A stretch of 64,000 nt of DNA from Bradyrhizobium erythrophlei (GCA_900129675.1 FSRD01000001.1:7615501-7679500), one strand, 5' to 3'. Counted from the stretch's first letter, positions 44,259-52,755 are shown. Program-made: numbers and translations. The notes: a model not told the origin generated them from the letters alone.

Positions 44259-45203
44259 ATGCGTAGTCTTGGAATATTCGCCGCAACCGCCGCTCTCCTG
44301 GTGTCCGCACCAGCGCTCGCCGACGACGTGAAGGTCGGCATCGGGATCTCGGGATGGACCGGCTTTGCCCCGCTTACGCTTGCAAGCCAGGCGGGCATCT
44401 TCAAGAAGAACGGCCTCGACGTGACGATCAAGAAGATCCCACAGAAGGACCGGCATCTGGCTATTGCGTCGGGCGACGTCCAGTGCGCGGCGACCACCGT
44501 CGAAACCTGGATATCCTGGAATGCCAATGGTGTTGCAACCAAGCAGATCTTTCAACTCGACAGGAGCTACGGCGCCGACGGCATGGCAACGCGAAACGAT
44601 GTCGCTGCGATCAAAGACCTGAAGGGCAAGACGATCGCGGCATCCGCACCCGGCACGTCACCCTATTTCGCCCTGGCCTGGATGCTTAAGAAGAACGGCC
44701 TTTCGATCAAGGACGTTACGGTCGTGAACCTGGAGCCGGCCGCGGCCGCGCAGGCATTCGTGTCTGGCCAGAACGATGCGGCCATGACCTATGAGCCTTA
44801 TCTCTCGACGGTGCGAGCTGCGCCGGACAAGGGCAAGATCATCGCCACCACGCTCGATTATCCGATGGTAATGGATACGTTCGGCTGCACGCCGAAATTC
44901 CTGACCGACAATCCGAAAGCTGCGCAAGCGCTGGCCGACAGCTATTTCGAGGCGGCCGCCATGATCGAAAAAGACCAGGCCAAGTCTTACGAGATCATGG
45001 GCGCCGATGTGAAGCAGTCCGGCGAACAGTTCGGCAACTCGGCGAAATATCTGCGCTGGCAGGACAAGGCTGCGAACCAGAAATTCTTCGCGGGCGAGTT
45101 CCTCGCCTTCAACAAGGAAGCCGCAGATCTGTTGCTCGAAATCGGCATCATCAAGTCGGTTCCGAAGATCGACGACCTCTTTGACGCGAGCTTCATCAAG
45201 TAG
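44259..45203 (+). CDS. ABC transporter substrate-binding protein (NitT/TauT type)
   Basis: 314 residues with a clear signal peptide (MRSLGIFAATAALLVSAPAL-A). The mature part has VKVGIGISGWTGFAPLTLAS, FKKNGLDVTIKKIPQKDRHL, CAATTVETWISWNANGVATK, DLKGKTIAASAPGTSPYFAL and QNDAAMTYEPYLS: a periplasmic-binding fold of the SsuA/NMT1 type. It brings a small amine or acid to the permease. The position right after hutC makes histidine or urocanate the likely ligand, but this is inferred. Confidence 0.88.
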   Translation: MRSLGIFAATAALLVSAPALADDVKVGIGISGWTGFAPLTLASQAGIFKKNGLDVTIKKIPQKDRHLAIASGDVQCAATTVETWISWNANGVATKQIFQLDRSYGADGMATRNDVAAIKDLKGKTIAASAPGTSPYFALAWMLKKNGLSIKDVTVVNLEPAAAAQAFVSGQNDAAMTYEPYLSTVRAAPDKGKIIATTLDYPMVMDTFGCTPKFLTDNPKAAQALADSYFEAAAMIEKDQAKSYEIMGADVKQSGEQFGNSAKYLRWQDKAANQKFFAGEFLAFNKEAADLLLEIGIIKSVPKIDDLFDASFIK

Positions 45204-45223
45204 ACCCTGCTCGGCCATGCGCG

Positions 45224-45257
45224 GGTCCCGCTTTCTCAAAGACGTGAAAGCGGGACC
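45224..45257 (+). terminator. 12-bp perfect hairpin between binding-protein and permease genes
   Basis: GGTCCCGCTTTC and GAAAGCGGGACC with a ten-base loop. Such hairpins commonly lower permease expression relative to the binding protein. Confidence 0.7.
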
Positions 45258-45296
45258 TCGCACGATCGGAACGCCGCTTTGAGGACATGCCCGGTG

Positions 45297-46070
45297 ATGC
45301 GTCCCCTGGACCCTGTTTCGTCGAAGCAGCGCGCGGCCTACGGCTTCGCGTTCTTCGTCCTGTTCGTTGCCCTGTGGGCATGGGCAACCTTCGGCGGCTA
45401 CGTCTCGAAGACATTTCTCGCCAACCCGCTAACCATGCTGCAGGAAGGCTGGGAACTGCTGACAAAGCACGGCTTCCTGTTCGACATCGGCATGACGATC
45501 TGGCGGGTCATCGGCGGCTTTGTACTGGCGGCCATCATCGCCGTGCCGATCGGCGTTCTGATGGGGGCTTACAAACCGATCGAAGCCTTGCTGGAGCCGT
45601 TCGTTTCGTTTGCCCGATACCTGCCCGCCTCTGCCTTCATCCCGCTATTGATCCTGTGGGCAGGCATCGGCGAACTGCAGAAGCTGCTGGTCATTTTTAT
45701 CGGCTCGGTGTTCCAGATTATCCTGATGATCGCGGTGAACGTCGGCAACACAAGACGAGATCTTGTTGAAGCAGCGTACACGCTGGGCGCCGGCGACGGC
45801 GGCATCATCCGCCGCGTGTTGCTGCCCTCGTCCGCCCCCGAAATCGCGGAAATCCTTCGGCTTGTTCTGGGTTGGGCATGGACCTACGTCATCGTCGCCG
45901 AACTGATCGGTTCATCGTCGGGCATCGGCCATATGATCACCGACAGCCAGGCGCTGCTGAATACTGGCCAGATCATCTTCGGCATCATCGTCATCGGGTT
46001 GATAGGCCTCGTGTCGGATTTCCTGTTCAAGGCTTTCAACGCCTGGCTGTTTCCATGGAAATTGGCATGA
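45297..46070 (+). CDS. ABC transporter permease (BPD_transp_1)
   Basis: 257 residues from ATG 45297. Six or so membrane helices are visible (YGFAFFVLFVALWAWATFGG, VIGGFVLAAIIAVPIGVLMG, LLILWAGIGELQKLLVIFIG). The EAA loop is VEAAYTLGAGDGGIIRRVLL. It pairs with the binding protein upstream and the ATPase downstream. Its TGA is overlapped by the ATPase ATG. Confidence 0.9.
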   Translation: MRPLDPVSSKQRAAYGFAFFVLFVALWAWATFGGYVSKTFLANPLTMLQEGWELLTKHGFLFDIGMTIWRVIGGFVLAAIIAVPIGVLMGAYKPIEALLEPFVSFARYLPASAFIPLLILWAGIGELQKLLVIFIGSVFQIILMIAVNVGNTRRDLVEAAYTLGAGDGGIIRRVLLPSSAPEIAEILRLVLGWAWTYVIVAELIGSSSGIGHMITDSQALLNTGQIIFGIIVIGLIGLVSDFLFKAFNAWLFPWKLA

Positions 46071-46852
46071 CCATGCTCAAGATCGATCAGGTCTCGCGCA
46101 CCTTCCCGGCACGCCAGGGCAATGCACCCACGCGGGCGCTGGAACCGACCGATCTCAGCGTCGGTAACAACGACTTCGTCACCATCCTGGGCCCATCGGG
46201 CTGCGGAAAATCCACGCTGCTTCGTATCGTCGCCGGGCTCGACCGGCCGACGAGCGGCCGCGTCATTCTGGACGGGCGCGAGGTATCGAGACCCGGCGCG
46301 GATCGCGGTATGGTGTTTCAGTCGTACACCCTGTTCCCGTGGCTGACGGTGCGCGAAAACATCGCGTTCGGCCTGCGGGAGCGCGGGATCTCCGAAGCTG
46401 AGCGCGGCACGATCGCCAATGGGTTCATCCAACGGGTCGGCCTGTCGGGCTTTGAGAAACACTGGCCGAAGCAGCTTTCCGGCGGCATGCAACAACGCAC
46501 GGCTATCGCCCGTGCGCTTGCCAACGATCCCAAGATCCTGCTGCTCGACGAGCCGTTCGGTGCGCTGGACAATCAGACCCGCGTGCTGATGCAGGAAATG
46601 CTGCTCGGCATCTGGGAACGTGACCAGAAAACCGTGTTGTTCGTCACCCACGATATCGAGGAGGCCATCTTCCTCGGCAGCCGCGTCATCGTCATGAGCG
46701 CCCGCCCCGGCCGCATCAAGGCCGAGATCGCGATCGATCTGCCGCACCCGCGATCCTACAAGATCAAGACCGCGCCCGAATTCGTCCACCTGAAGGAACG
46801 ACTGGTCGAAGAGATCCGTGCCGAGGCATTGAAGGTTGCGGTTGAAGCCTAA
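46067..46852 (+). CDS. ABC transporter ATP-binding protein
   Basis: 261 residues. Walker A is ILGPSGCGKSTLLRIVAGLD, the Q-loop is GMVFQSYTLFPWLTVRENIA, the signature is PKQLSGGMQQRTAIARALAN, and Walker B is KILLLDEPFGALDNQTRVLM, with THDIEEAIFLGSRVIVMSAR as the H-loop. The match to SsuB/TauB-type importer ATPases fits the binding protein. Last gene of the importer, ATGA-coupled to the permease. Confidence 0.94.
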   Translation: MTMLKIDQVSRTFPARQGNAPTRALEPTDLSVGNNDFVTILGPSGCGKSTLLRIVAGLDRPTSGRVILDGREVSRPGADRGMVFQSYTLFPWLTVRENIAFGLRERGISEAERGTIANGFIQRVGLSGFEKHWPKQLSGGMQQRTAIARALANDPKILLLDEPFGALDNQTRVLMQEMLLGIWERDQKTVLFVTHDIEEAIFLGSRVIVMSARPGRIKAEIAIDLPHPRSYKIKTAPEFVHLKERLVEEIRAEALKVAVEA

Positions 46853-46977
46853 CGGACACTCGCACGTCGATGGAGCTCGGATCCCTGCGGATCTAAACAC
46901 GATCGGTAACGTCGGCGCCTACAAGGCGTGTGCTGACCGCATTCGTCATTGCGTCGGGCCCTCGGTATACTCCGCGA

Positions 46978-47225
46978 TGAAGTGCCTGCGGCAAGTCGTC
47001 CGGAACAAGAAGTTGATCTACGGCTTCCTGACGACGTCGCCGAACGCGGTCGTCGAGCCGATCCATCCGAAGGCGATGCCGGTGATCCTGACCACCGAGG
47101 AAGAGCGCGACGTCTGGATGCGCGCGCCGTGGGACGAGGCCAAGGCGCTGCAGCGGCCGCTGCCGGACGAGGCCCTCAAGATCGTGATGCGGGGCGCCGA
47201 CAAGGAGGACAAGGTGGCCGCGTGA
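46978..47225 (+). pseudogene. SRAP gene, C-terminal fragment
   Basis: After MKCLRQVVRNKK the sequence becomes LIYGFLTTSPNAVVEPIHPK, AMPVILTTEEERDVWMRAPW and DEAKALQRPLPDEALKIVMR, nearly identical to the last third of the gene at 25335. The catalytic Cys, Asn and Glu are absent. Confidence 0.85.
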
Positions 47226-47229
47226 AAGG

Positions 47230-47258
47230 CAATTTGGCAACGGGCTGTTGCCAAATTG
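47230..47258. repeat. 12-bp perfect inverted repeat
   Basis: CAATTTGGCAAC and GTTGCCAAATTG around GGGCT, starting five bases after the SRAP-fragment stop. No T-run, so it is not a classic terminator; it could be an element end or an operator. Confidence 0.55.
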
Positions 47259-47392
47259 GGGTTCGCCGCTGTGCAAAGGGCGGCGGAACAGGTGGAAAAG
47301 CGGGAGACCCCACGATTGCGAATCCCAGGCTTGTGTTAGCTGCCGGAACGAACGACGGGCGCAAGGATTCGTCCCGGGCAGGAGCCACCTCG

Positions 47393-47605
47393 ATGCTGAT
47401 GACGAAGGAACGACGTCCCGCGATCCGGACGCTGCGCGGCTGGGCGATCTCGGTCCTGCAGGAAGCCGGCGCCATCCGCGAATGCGAGGAGCACGGCTGG
47501 ATACAGGACCGCGCTGATCCGCACGCCCGCGAGCGGGCCTTCGTCATGGCCCGCCAGGATCCGCCGCCAGGCGTCTCGGCTCAGGCCGCTGCCACCGCGT
47601 GTTAA
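47393..47605 (+). CDS. small hypothetical protein
   Basis: 70 residues from MLMTKERRPAIRTLRGWAIS (a second ATG lies two codons in). It continues VLQEAGAIRECEEHGWIQDR, then ADPHARERAFVMARQDPPPG. The E-C-x-x-H-G-W-x-x-D-R-x-D-P-x-A-R-E-R pattern is one I remember from small unnamed Bradyrhizobium proteins. A single cysteine and histidine are close together, but no full metal site is visible. Confidence 0.65.
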   Translation: MLMTKERRPAIRTLRGWAISVLQEAGAIRECEEHGWIQDRADPHARERAFVMARQDPPPGVSAQAAATAC

Positions 47606-47957
47606 TCGGCTTGCGATTTGACATCCAATCGGCTCCCAACCGTGACCCTAGTCGGACGCCCAATTAATTCGTCGATACAATGCGTTGCTGCGCGTCGACT
47701 GGGGTCAGACGTGGACGCCGATCGAGCGTCAGACCCCACGCCGAATAACATTCAACTCAATCAGAGTGCGCTGCAGCGTGATCAAGAGCGGCTCGGTACT
47801 TCCCCCGAACGCGGTTGACCCCGTCAGCTTCGCCGTATCAAACTCCCCCACAAAAACCGGATGCACTGGGGCTACCTCTGGCGGACCCAATCGAGAAAGC
47901 TTGTTTGCCGCGACTAACTCGCGAGGACGTTCGACCAACCCGAAAAGGGGAAACATC
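47606..47957. other. region with imperfect inverted repeat, possibly an IS relic
   Basis: GGGGTCAGACG (47701-47711) and CGTCAGACCCC (47727-47737) are 10-of-11 inverted copies. A minus-strand frame with VFVGEFDTAKLTGSTAFGGS has no recognised family. Confidence 0.35.
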
Positions 47958-48533
47958 ATGTCCAAGGACAGCAAACCGACGAAAAAGGGCACCGTGTCCC
48001 ACAACAACAAATCGACTGAAAAGGGCACCGTGTCCGAGGACAGCAAACCGACGAAAAAGGGCGCCGTCTCCAATGAGAGCGAACCTACTGAAATAGGCGC
48101 CGTGTCCAACGACATCAAACCGACTGAAAAGGCCGCCGCTGGCGAGACGCCGTTTTTAGACTTCACCAAACTTATGAGCCAGTTCCGACTTCCAGGCGTC
48201 GACTTCGCGGCGCTTGTGGACCGTGAACGGAAGAACATCGAAGCTCTCGCCAAAGCGAATAGGATCGCATTTGAGGGCTGGCAGCGCCTCGTTCGTCGGC
48301 AAGCAGAAATCTTCCAGGAAACGATGAAGAAAGTGGTTGTCGATGCTGGCCAGGAAGCCGCCAAGAAGCGCGCGGATCTCGCCAAAGAGGGTTTCGAAAA
48401 GGCCCTGGCTGACATGCGAGAACTAGCGGAAATGGCCACCAAATCTCAGAAAGAGGCCTTCGATGTGGTTCGCAAGAGGATCGAAGAGAACGTGGAAGGC
48501 ATCCGAAACTTTGGAAAAAAAACTGGCAAATGA
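47958..48533 (+). CDS. phasin-family protein with an N-terminal 12-residue repeat
   Basis: 191 residues. Residues 2-61 are five tandem 12-mers of the type SKDSKPTKKGTV. The rest is the phasin core: FLDFTKLMSQFRLPGVDFAA, LVDRERKNIEALAKANRIAF, EGWQRLVRRQAEIFQETMKK, RADLAKEGFEKALADMRELA and EMATKSQKEAFDVVRKRIEE. It probably coats polyhydroxyalkanoate granules. The repeats are polar, lysine-rich and disordered; none is seen in the shorter phasin at 29809. Confidence 0.85.
   Translation: MSKDSKPTKKGTVSHNNKSTEKGTVSEDSKPTKKGAVSNESEPTEIGAVSNDIKPTEKAAAGETPFLDFTKLMSQFRLPGVDFAALVDRERKNIEALAKANRIAFEGWQRLVRRQAEIFQETMKKVVVDAGQEAAKKRADLAKEGFEKALADMRELAEMATKSQKEAFDVVRKRIEENVEGIRNFGKKTGK
47961..48140 (+). 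repeat. five tandem 36-bp repeats inside the phasin gene
   Basis: Units start at 47961, 47997, 48033, 48069 and 48105. They share a (T)CC-x-x-(G/C)A-x-A-x-C start and an AAGGGC(A/G)CCGT end. The in-frame length of 36 keeps the reading frame whatever the copy number. Confidence 0.85.
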
Positions 48534-48592
48534 AACTGAAGTGACTTTCCAGAAATGGGCAGTTTCGTTCCAAGGAGAACAGATGCGCACCT

Positions 48593-48633
48593 ACCGCGTT
48601 CCTGAGGACACCTGAGACCCTCAGGAACGCGGT
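48593..48633 (+). terminator. 15-bp perfect hairpin after the phasin gene
   Basis: ACCGCGTTCCTGAGG and CCTCAGGAACGCGGT with an eleven-base loop, 60 bases after the stop. Confidence 0.6.
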
Positions 48634-48697
48634 TCAACAGTTAATCGATCCAACGGCACTCAGGAATACTACAAGGCCAGGCTTACTGGATCGCGTT

Positions 48698-48982
48698 TCA
48701 GCTTACGCCGGCCCCAGTGATGGTCCTTGCGATCTGGAACTCGCGCTCGACGTTGCGATTGAGCGCTCGCATGACGCCAATCTGGGCAAACATCGCGGGG
48801 CCGCCGTGCTCGACCACCAGCATTATCGCTTCGACGGCGGCCTGCCATTCCGGGAGGGTCGCTTCTTTTTTCGGTAGCGCAGTCACATAGGTTGCCGCGT
48901 CGCGCAGCCTGACGAGCTGCCGGCCGTCCGGCAACACGATCGGCTCGCCGAACTCACGGCTCCAGACTGTACGCTTTGACAT
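48698..48982 (-). CDS. small hypothetical protein
   Basis: 94 residues starting MSKRTVWSREFGEPIVLPDG, with GGGTGAGGG before the ATG. Then RQLVRLRDAATYVTALPKKE, WQAAVEAIMLVVEHGGPAMF and AQIGVMRALNRNVERE. A small alpha-beta protein that I remember as widespread and unnamed in rhizobia. No cysteines, no membrane span. Confidence 0.65.
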   Translation of the reverse strand: MSKRTVWSREFGEPIVLPDGRQLVRLRDAATYVTALPKKEATLPEWQAAVEAIMLVVEHGGPAMFAQIGVMRALNRNVEREFQIARTITGAGVS

Positions 48983-49281
48983 CCCTCACCCCAGGGATAT
49001 CAAACCGGAACCGGAGGAACCGCGCAACAGGTTGCCACTTTATCCCGAGATTGGGTCTAGACGTTCAACTCACCGCTCATCCGGTAAGGCATCGGGCCTC
49101 TCTACTCCTGCCCCGACGCCCGACCGGTCAATTCTCTCGCCGCGCCGTCACGCAATCTGACAACGCGCTCGGGCCGCCCTCGCCCTTCTCCTGCTCTCGG
49201 TGCACGTCCCGCTCCTTAAGATTTCATTAACCTTGCGGAAGCGAGACTTTGCCGGGGCTGGGCACTAGCAAGGACAATCCC
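48983..49281. other. intergenic region, nothing recognised
   Basis: Short open frames only; no clear control site. Confidence 0.35.
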
Positions 49282-49512
49282 ATGCCAAATCTGGAAGATG
49301 CAATTCGCGAACGTGCCTACCACCTCTGGATCGCCGATGGTCAGCCCGAGGGCAAGGCGGACATCTATTGGCTGAATGCTCAACACGAAATTCTTACGGC
49401 ATCAGTCGAAAGCTTGGCCAGCCCCGCTGCCGCAGCTGACACGGTAGCGACGAAACCTGCTAAAAGGGCAAGGGTCATGCGGTCAGAAAAAACCAAAACT
49501 CGCGCTGCGTAG
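49282..49512 (+). CDS. DUF2934 protein
   Basis: 76 residues from MPNLEDAIRERAYHLWIADG. The hallmark I-R-x-x-A-Y-x-L-W-x-x-x-G-x-P-x-G-x-x-x-x-x-W of DUF2934 is complete (QPEGKADIYWLNAQHEIL), followed by an alanine-rich and lysine-rich tail. Small rhizobial proteins of unknown role, often many per genome. I used ATG 49282 rather than 49249 because the motif starts right after it. Confidence 0.85.
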   Translation: MPNLEDAIRERAYHLWIADGQPEGKADIYWLNAQHEILTASVESLASPAAAADTVATKPAKRARVMRSEKTKTRAA

Positions 49513-49645
49513 TCATGCGAGTTACGTCGCGCAGGACCGGACGACGCCATTATGAGCGGACGGGCGCGACTCCCCCCGTGGTCGTTAGCCTTGCCCGGCT
49601 AATTTCCAACCTATCGCTGCGGCCGAAGCCTCGCGCCCTTTCGCC

Positions 49646-49861
49646 TCAGCCGGCCTCGCGCAGTTCCTGCTCAATCGCTTTCAGCCTGTTCCTGAGAGCG
49701 CGATCTATGGCGCTGGCTTCTCTTGGCGAGATTCTTCCCGTGGTGATGTCGGTCAGTATTCTGCACTGAAACACTGCGATCTGGTCTAACGTCATCTGCT
49801 CGATTTGAGCTATCCGCGCCTCAACATCGGCATTTACTTCCGCCGCTCTCCTGTTGCGCAT
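49646..49861 (-). CDS. small helical hypothetical protein
   Basis: 71 residues, AGGGAGAAAGG before the ATG. It reads MRNRRAAEVNADVEARIAQI, EQMTLDQIAVFQCRILTDIT and SPREASAIDRALRNRLKAIE: nearly all helix with regular charge spacing, probably a coiled coil. No family recognised. Confidence 0.55.
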   Translation of the reverse strand: MRNRRAAEVNADVEARIAQIEQMTLDQIAVFQCRILTDITTGRISPREASAIDRALRNRLKAIEQELREAG

Positions 49862-49906
49862 GCCTTTCTCCCTTGGTTGACCTTGATCCTGGACCCCTGT
49901 CGTAAA

Positions 49907-50240
49907 TTAAATCCGGGAGTATCGGTGGTGGAGCCCGCCTAAGATTGGGCGACAAAGAATGTGCCCGGCGCGATCGACGGCGGGTGAGACCGGTGCATCT
50001 TTCTCAGGGATAGATGCGTGCGAGACCCATTGTAATATTTCATGTAACAGAGCAGTAGGTGACGGAGGTGGCGTTCGCTGAATACAATGACGTGGTCAAC
50101 GCATTCTCGTCGGATCGAACCGATCAGCCTTTCGGCATATGCGTTCTGCCACGGGGAACGCGGCGATGTTGGCCGGTCGCGAATGCCTATCGATCGGAGT
50201 CGCGCGCGTCGCCCTCGACCAGGGTATCCTCGAGGGCGAT
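49907..50240 (-). pseudogene. IS integrase-type transposase, C-terminal part with a shift near the end
   Basis: IRDRPTSPRSPWQNAYAERL, IGSIRRECVDHVIVFSERHL and RHLLLCYMKYYNGSRTHLSL cover the end of the DDE core (the final Glu in R-R-E). The reading frame then shifts; the other frame gives ILCRPILGGLHHRYSRI and stops at 49907-49909. This is the same family whose N-terminal part lies at 1-469 and 55138-55310. The start is missing at the SDR-gene junction near 50240. Confidence 0.78.
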
Positions 50241-50252
50241 GGGCCGACAGTT

Positions 50253-51002
50253 TCAAATCGCGGACATGCCGCCGTCGACTGGGAGGTCCACGCCTGCGAT
50301 GAAGCTTGCTTCGTCAGAAGCGAGGAACAAGGCGGTCGACGCGATCTCCTCCGGGCGGCCGAGCCGCCCGAACGGGACGGCCGCGGCGAACTGGGCGCGG
50401 GCTTGGTCGGCCCCCTCCTTGGTCGGCGCCTGCTGCTCGAAGATCGGCGTGTCGATCGGGCCCGGGCTGATCGCATTGACCCGGATGCGGCGATCCTTCA
50501 ACTCCGCCGTCCACGTGCGGACGAAGGAGCGGACTGCCGCCTTGGTGGCGCTGTAAGCGGTGAAGCCGGGGATGCCCTTGTTCTCGGCGATCGAGGTGAT
50601 CACAACGATCGCCCCGCCGTCATTCAGAAGCGGCAGGGCCTTCTTCACCGTGAAGGCCAAAGCCCGCGTGTTAATCGCAAAGAGCTTGTCGAAGCTTTCC
50701 TCCGTCATCTCGGCGAGCGGCTGAGGATCGACGATGCCCGCCCCGGCAAAGAGGATATCGATCTTGCCCTTCTCGCTGGCAATCCTGGTGTAGAGCCGGT
50801 CGAGATCGGCGAGGTTGGACACGTCACCCCGCACAGTAGCGACGCTGCGGCCGATCACCGATACCGCCTTGTCCAGTTCCGTCTGGCGGCGCCCGGTGAT
50901 GTAGACGAACGCGCCTTCATCTACGAAGCGCTTGGCGGTGGCGAGACCTATTCCGCTGCTGCCACCAGTGACGAGGGCAACTTTTCCTTGGAGCTTTGGC
51001 AT
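50253..51002 (-). CDS. SDR-family oxidoreductase, copy 1
   Basis: 249 residues. Rossmann motif GKVALVTGGSSGIGLATAKR, then VRGDVSNL, an AGAG motif, the IVVITSIAENKG serine, and the Y-x-x-x-K active site in FTAYSATKAAVRSFVRTWTA. The end FIAGVDLPVDGGMSAI is typical. An NAD(P)H-dependent oxidoreductase with unknown substrate. It is closely similar to the next gene, same length and same strand, so a tandem duplication is likely. Confidence 0.92.
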   Translation of the reverse strand: MPKLQGKVALVTGGSSGIGLATAKRFVDEGAFVYITGRRQTELDKAVSVIGRSVATVRGDVSNLADLDRLYTRIASEKGKIDILFAGAGIVDPQPLAEMTEESFDKLFAINTRALAFTVKKALPLLNDGGAIVVITSIAENKGIPGFTAYSATKAAVRSFVRTWTAELKDRRIRVNAISPGPIDTPIFEQQAPTKEGADQARAQFAAAVPFGRLGRPEEIASTALFLASDEASFIAGVDLPVDGGMSAI

Positions 51003-51104
51003 TGAAATCCTCTTTGCAAGATGGGGAACCGCCCCGCTTGGGCCGGTCGGGAAAACGGCGCGCCGGACGGTTGGAGCGCTCGGGAAACGATCGCCTGGGC
51101 TGAC

Positions 51105-51854
51105 TCAGACGGAGCACATGCCGCCGTCGACCAGCAGTTCGCTGCCGGCGACGAAGCTGCTGTCCTCAGACGCCAGGAACAGCATCGCGGCCGCGATCTC
51201 TTCCGGCCGCGCCATGCGGCCGAGCGGGATGCTCGCTGCATGCTTGGCGCGGACCGCGGCCGCCTCCGCGGGCGAACTGACCTGGGCGTCGATCAGCGGC
51301 GTGTCGCAAGGACCCGGCGTGATCGTATTGACCCGGACGCCGCGGTCCTTGAGCTCCATCGTCCAGGTCCGGGCATAGGAGCGCAGTGCTGTCTTGGAGG
51401 CGGCGTAGGCGCTGCGACCGGGGAAGCCGCGCAGGGAGGCGATCGTGCTGGTCAGGATGACCGATGCACCGTTGTTCAGGAGCGGCAGCGACTTCTGCAC
51501 CGTGAACAGCACGCCCCGGGCGTTGACGTCGAAATTGTGGTTGAAGCTCTCGATGGTGACATCGGCGAGCTTCACACTGTCGACGGCGCCGATATTGGCG
51601 ACCACCACGTCGAGCTTGCGGCCATCGGATACGACCTTGGCGTAGAGCCGGTCGAGGTCCTCGAGCTTGCGGACGTCGCCCTGCACGCCGGTGACGTTCC
51701 GGCCGATCGAGGCGACCGTTTTGTCCAGTTCTTCTTGGCGGCGGGCGAAGATATAGACGAACGCCCCTTCGGCGACGAACCGCTGTGCCGCTGCCAGTCC
51801 AATCCCGCTGGTGCCGCCGGTAATCACGGCGACCTTGTTCTGTAGTCTCGACAT
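51105..51854 (-). CDS. SDR-family oxidoreductase, copy 2
   Basis: 249 residues from ATG 51854 (GAGGAAG upstream); a longer frame to 51974 is not needed. Motifs match copy 1: NKVAVITGGTSGIGLAAAQR, VQGDVRKL, SVILTSTIASLRG, SAYAASKTALRSYARTWTME and SFVAGSELLVDGGMCSV. It reads before copy 1 with a 102-base gap, probably one operon. A GGAATA-N5-TATTCC palindrome lies 110 bases upstream. Confidence 0.92.
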   Translation of the reverse strand: MSRLQNKVAVITGGTSGIGLAAAQRFVAEGAFVYIFARRQEELDKTVASIGRNVTGVQGDVRKLEDLDRLYAKVVSDGRKLDVVVANIGAVDSVKLADVTIESFNHNFDVNARGVLFTVQKSLPLLNNGASVILTSTIASLRGFPGRSAYAASKTALRSYARTWTMELKDRGVRVNTITPGPCDTPLIDAQVSSPAEAAAVRAKHAASIPLGRMARPEEIAAAMLFLASEDSSFVAGSELLVDGGMCSV

Positions 51855-51964
51855 CGTTGCTTCCTCAATCGCTGGAGTCGGGCGCGGCGCGAGCCGTTCC
51901 CTTGAAGACCGCAGCCTAGCGGCGCCCTGCCGCCACCGTCGTGTCAGCAGAGCGGGGGCCTGAT

Positions 51965-51981
51965 GGAATAGCAATTATTCC
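51965..51981. promoter_or_regulatory. GGAATA-N5-TATTCC palindrome upstream of the SDR genes
   Basis: Six-base arms around five bases, followed by ATGGAATTATCGCTATTC, a looser copy. Such A/T dyads suit a LysR- or TetR-type regulator; none remains next to it. Confidence 0.5.
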
Positions 51982-52019
51982 AGTATGGAATTATCGCTAT
52001 TCGAGGGGTCGGCTATCCC

Positions 52020-52418
52020 TCCCATCGCTCATGGACGATGGCGCAGATCAGGTCGAAGAACACCACCCCCGAAATGAACGTCAGGCGGGCGACGCACGCG
52101 CTGGGGCTGCGCTTTCGGCCTCATGGCGCCGACTTGCCCGGAAAACCCGACCTCCTCTTCTGCCGGTGGCGCACCGCGCTTTTCGTGAACGGCTGCTTCT
52201 GACATTCGCACCACTGCGACAGAGCGCGACTTCCGAAAACCAACGTCGATTACTGGACGAAGAAGCTTCAGCGGAACACGGTCCCGGACAAGGAGACCAT
52301 CAGGCTCCTGAAGAAGTCCGGCTGGCGATGCGTGGTCATCTGGGAGTGCCAGGCGAAGGATCCCGCCAAATTGGACAGGATTCTTCGCCGCCTGTTCGCT
52401 TCGGATCGCCGGCGCTAA
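52020..52418 (+). pseudogene. vsr: vsr (very short patch repair endonuclease) with an in-frame stop
   Basis: One open frame apart from one codon: RSWTMAQIRSKNTTPEMNVR, LRFRPHGADLPGKPDLLFCR (catalytic Asp), TALFVNGCF-stop-HSHHCDRARLPK, TNVDYWTKKLQRNTVPDKET and SGWRCVVIWECQAKDPAKLD. In Vsr proteins the stop position is Trp in the F-W-H-x-H motif, and the codon here is TGA (52200-52202), one base from TGG. The N-terminal start is also lost. Vsr nicks T:G mismatches left by cytosine methylation; no methyltransferase is nearby. Confidence 0.82.
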
Positions 52419-52489
52419 TCGCCGCCGTTGGCCTGGAAGGCCGGTGCCGGCCCCTCTCCTCGACCATTTCCAACGCTCGCAGAGGCCGT

Positions 52490-52687
52490 CGCTCGAGGTC
52501 GAAGGTGTCGATCGGAGGCGTCGAACTGGGCTGGGAGCGATACATAGGATTCGAAGGCCGCTTTGTAGGCATGCACAGCTTCGGCGCTTCCGGAAAGATC
52601 GCCGACGTCTACAAAAAGTTCGATATCAACGCCGACGTGGTGGTCCGCGCTGCGCATGAGACGCTGGCGGACGCTGCCGCTCTTTAG
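52490..52687 (+). pseudogene. transketolase C-terminal fragment
   Basis: KVSIGGVELGWERYIGFEGR, FVGMHSFGASGKIADVYKKF and DINADVVVRAAHETLADAAA, then stop. The G-W-E-R-Y and F-G-A-S-x-x-x-x-x-L/V-x-x-x-F motifs belong to the last domain of transketolase. Everything upstream is gone; the piece lies directly behind the vsr gene. Confidence 0.7.
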
Positions 52688-52755
52688 AATGAATATTTGG
52701 ATGTAGGCAGTCGCGGTTCCGGCACTGTTACCATGCTCGGCGCGAAAGGTCAGCG

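Noticed and set aside
47961..48140. tandem 36-bp repeats as CRISPR
   Set aside because: Adjacent repeats with no spacers, part of a phasin reading frame.
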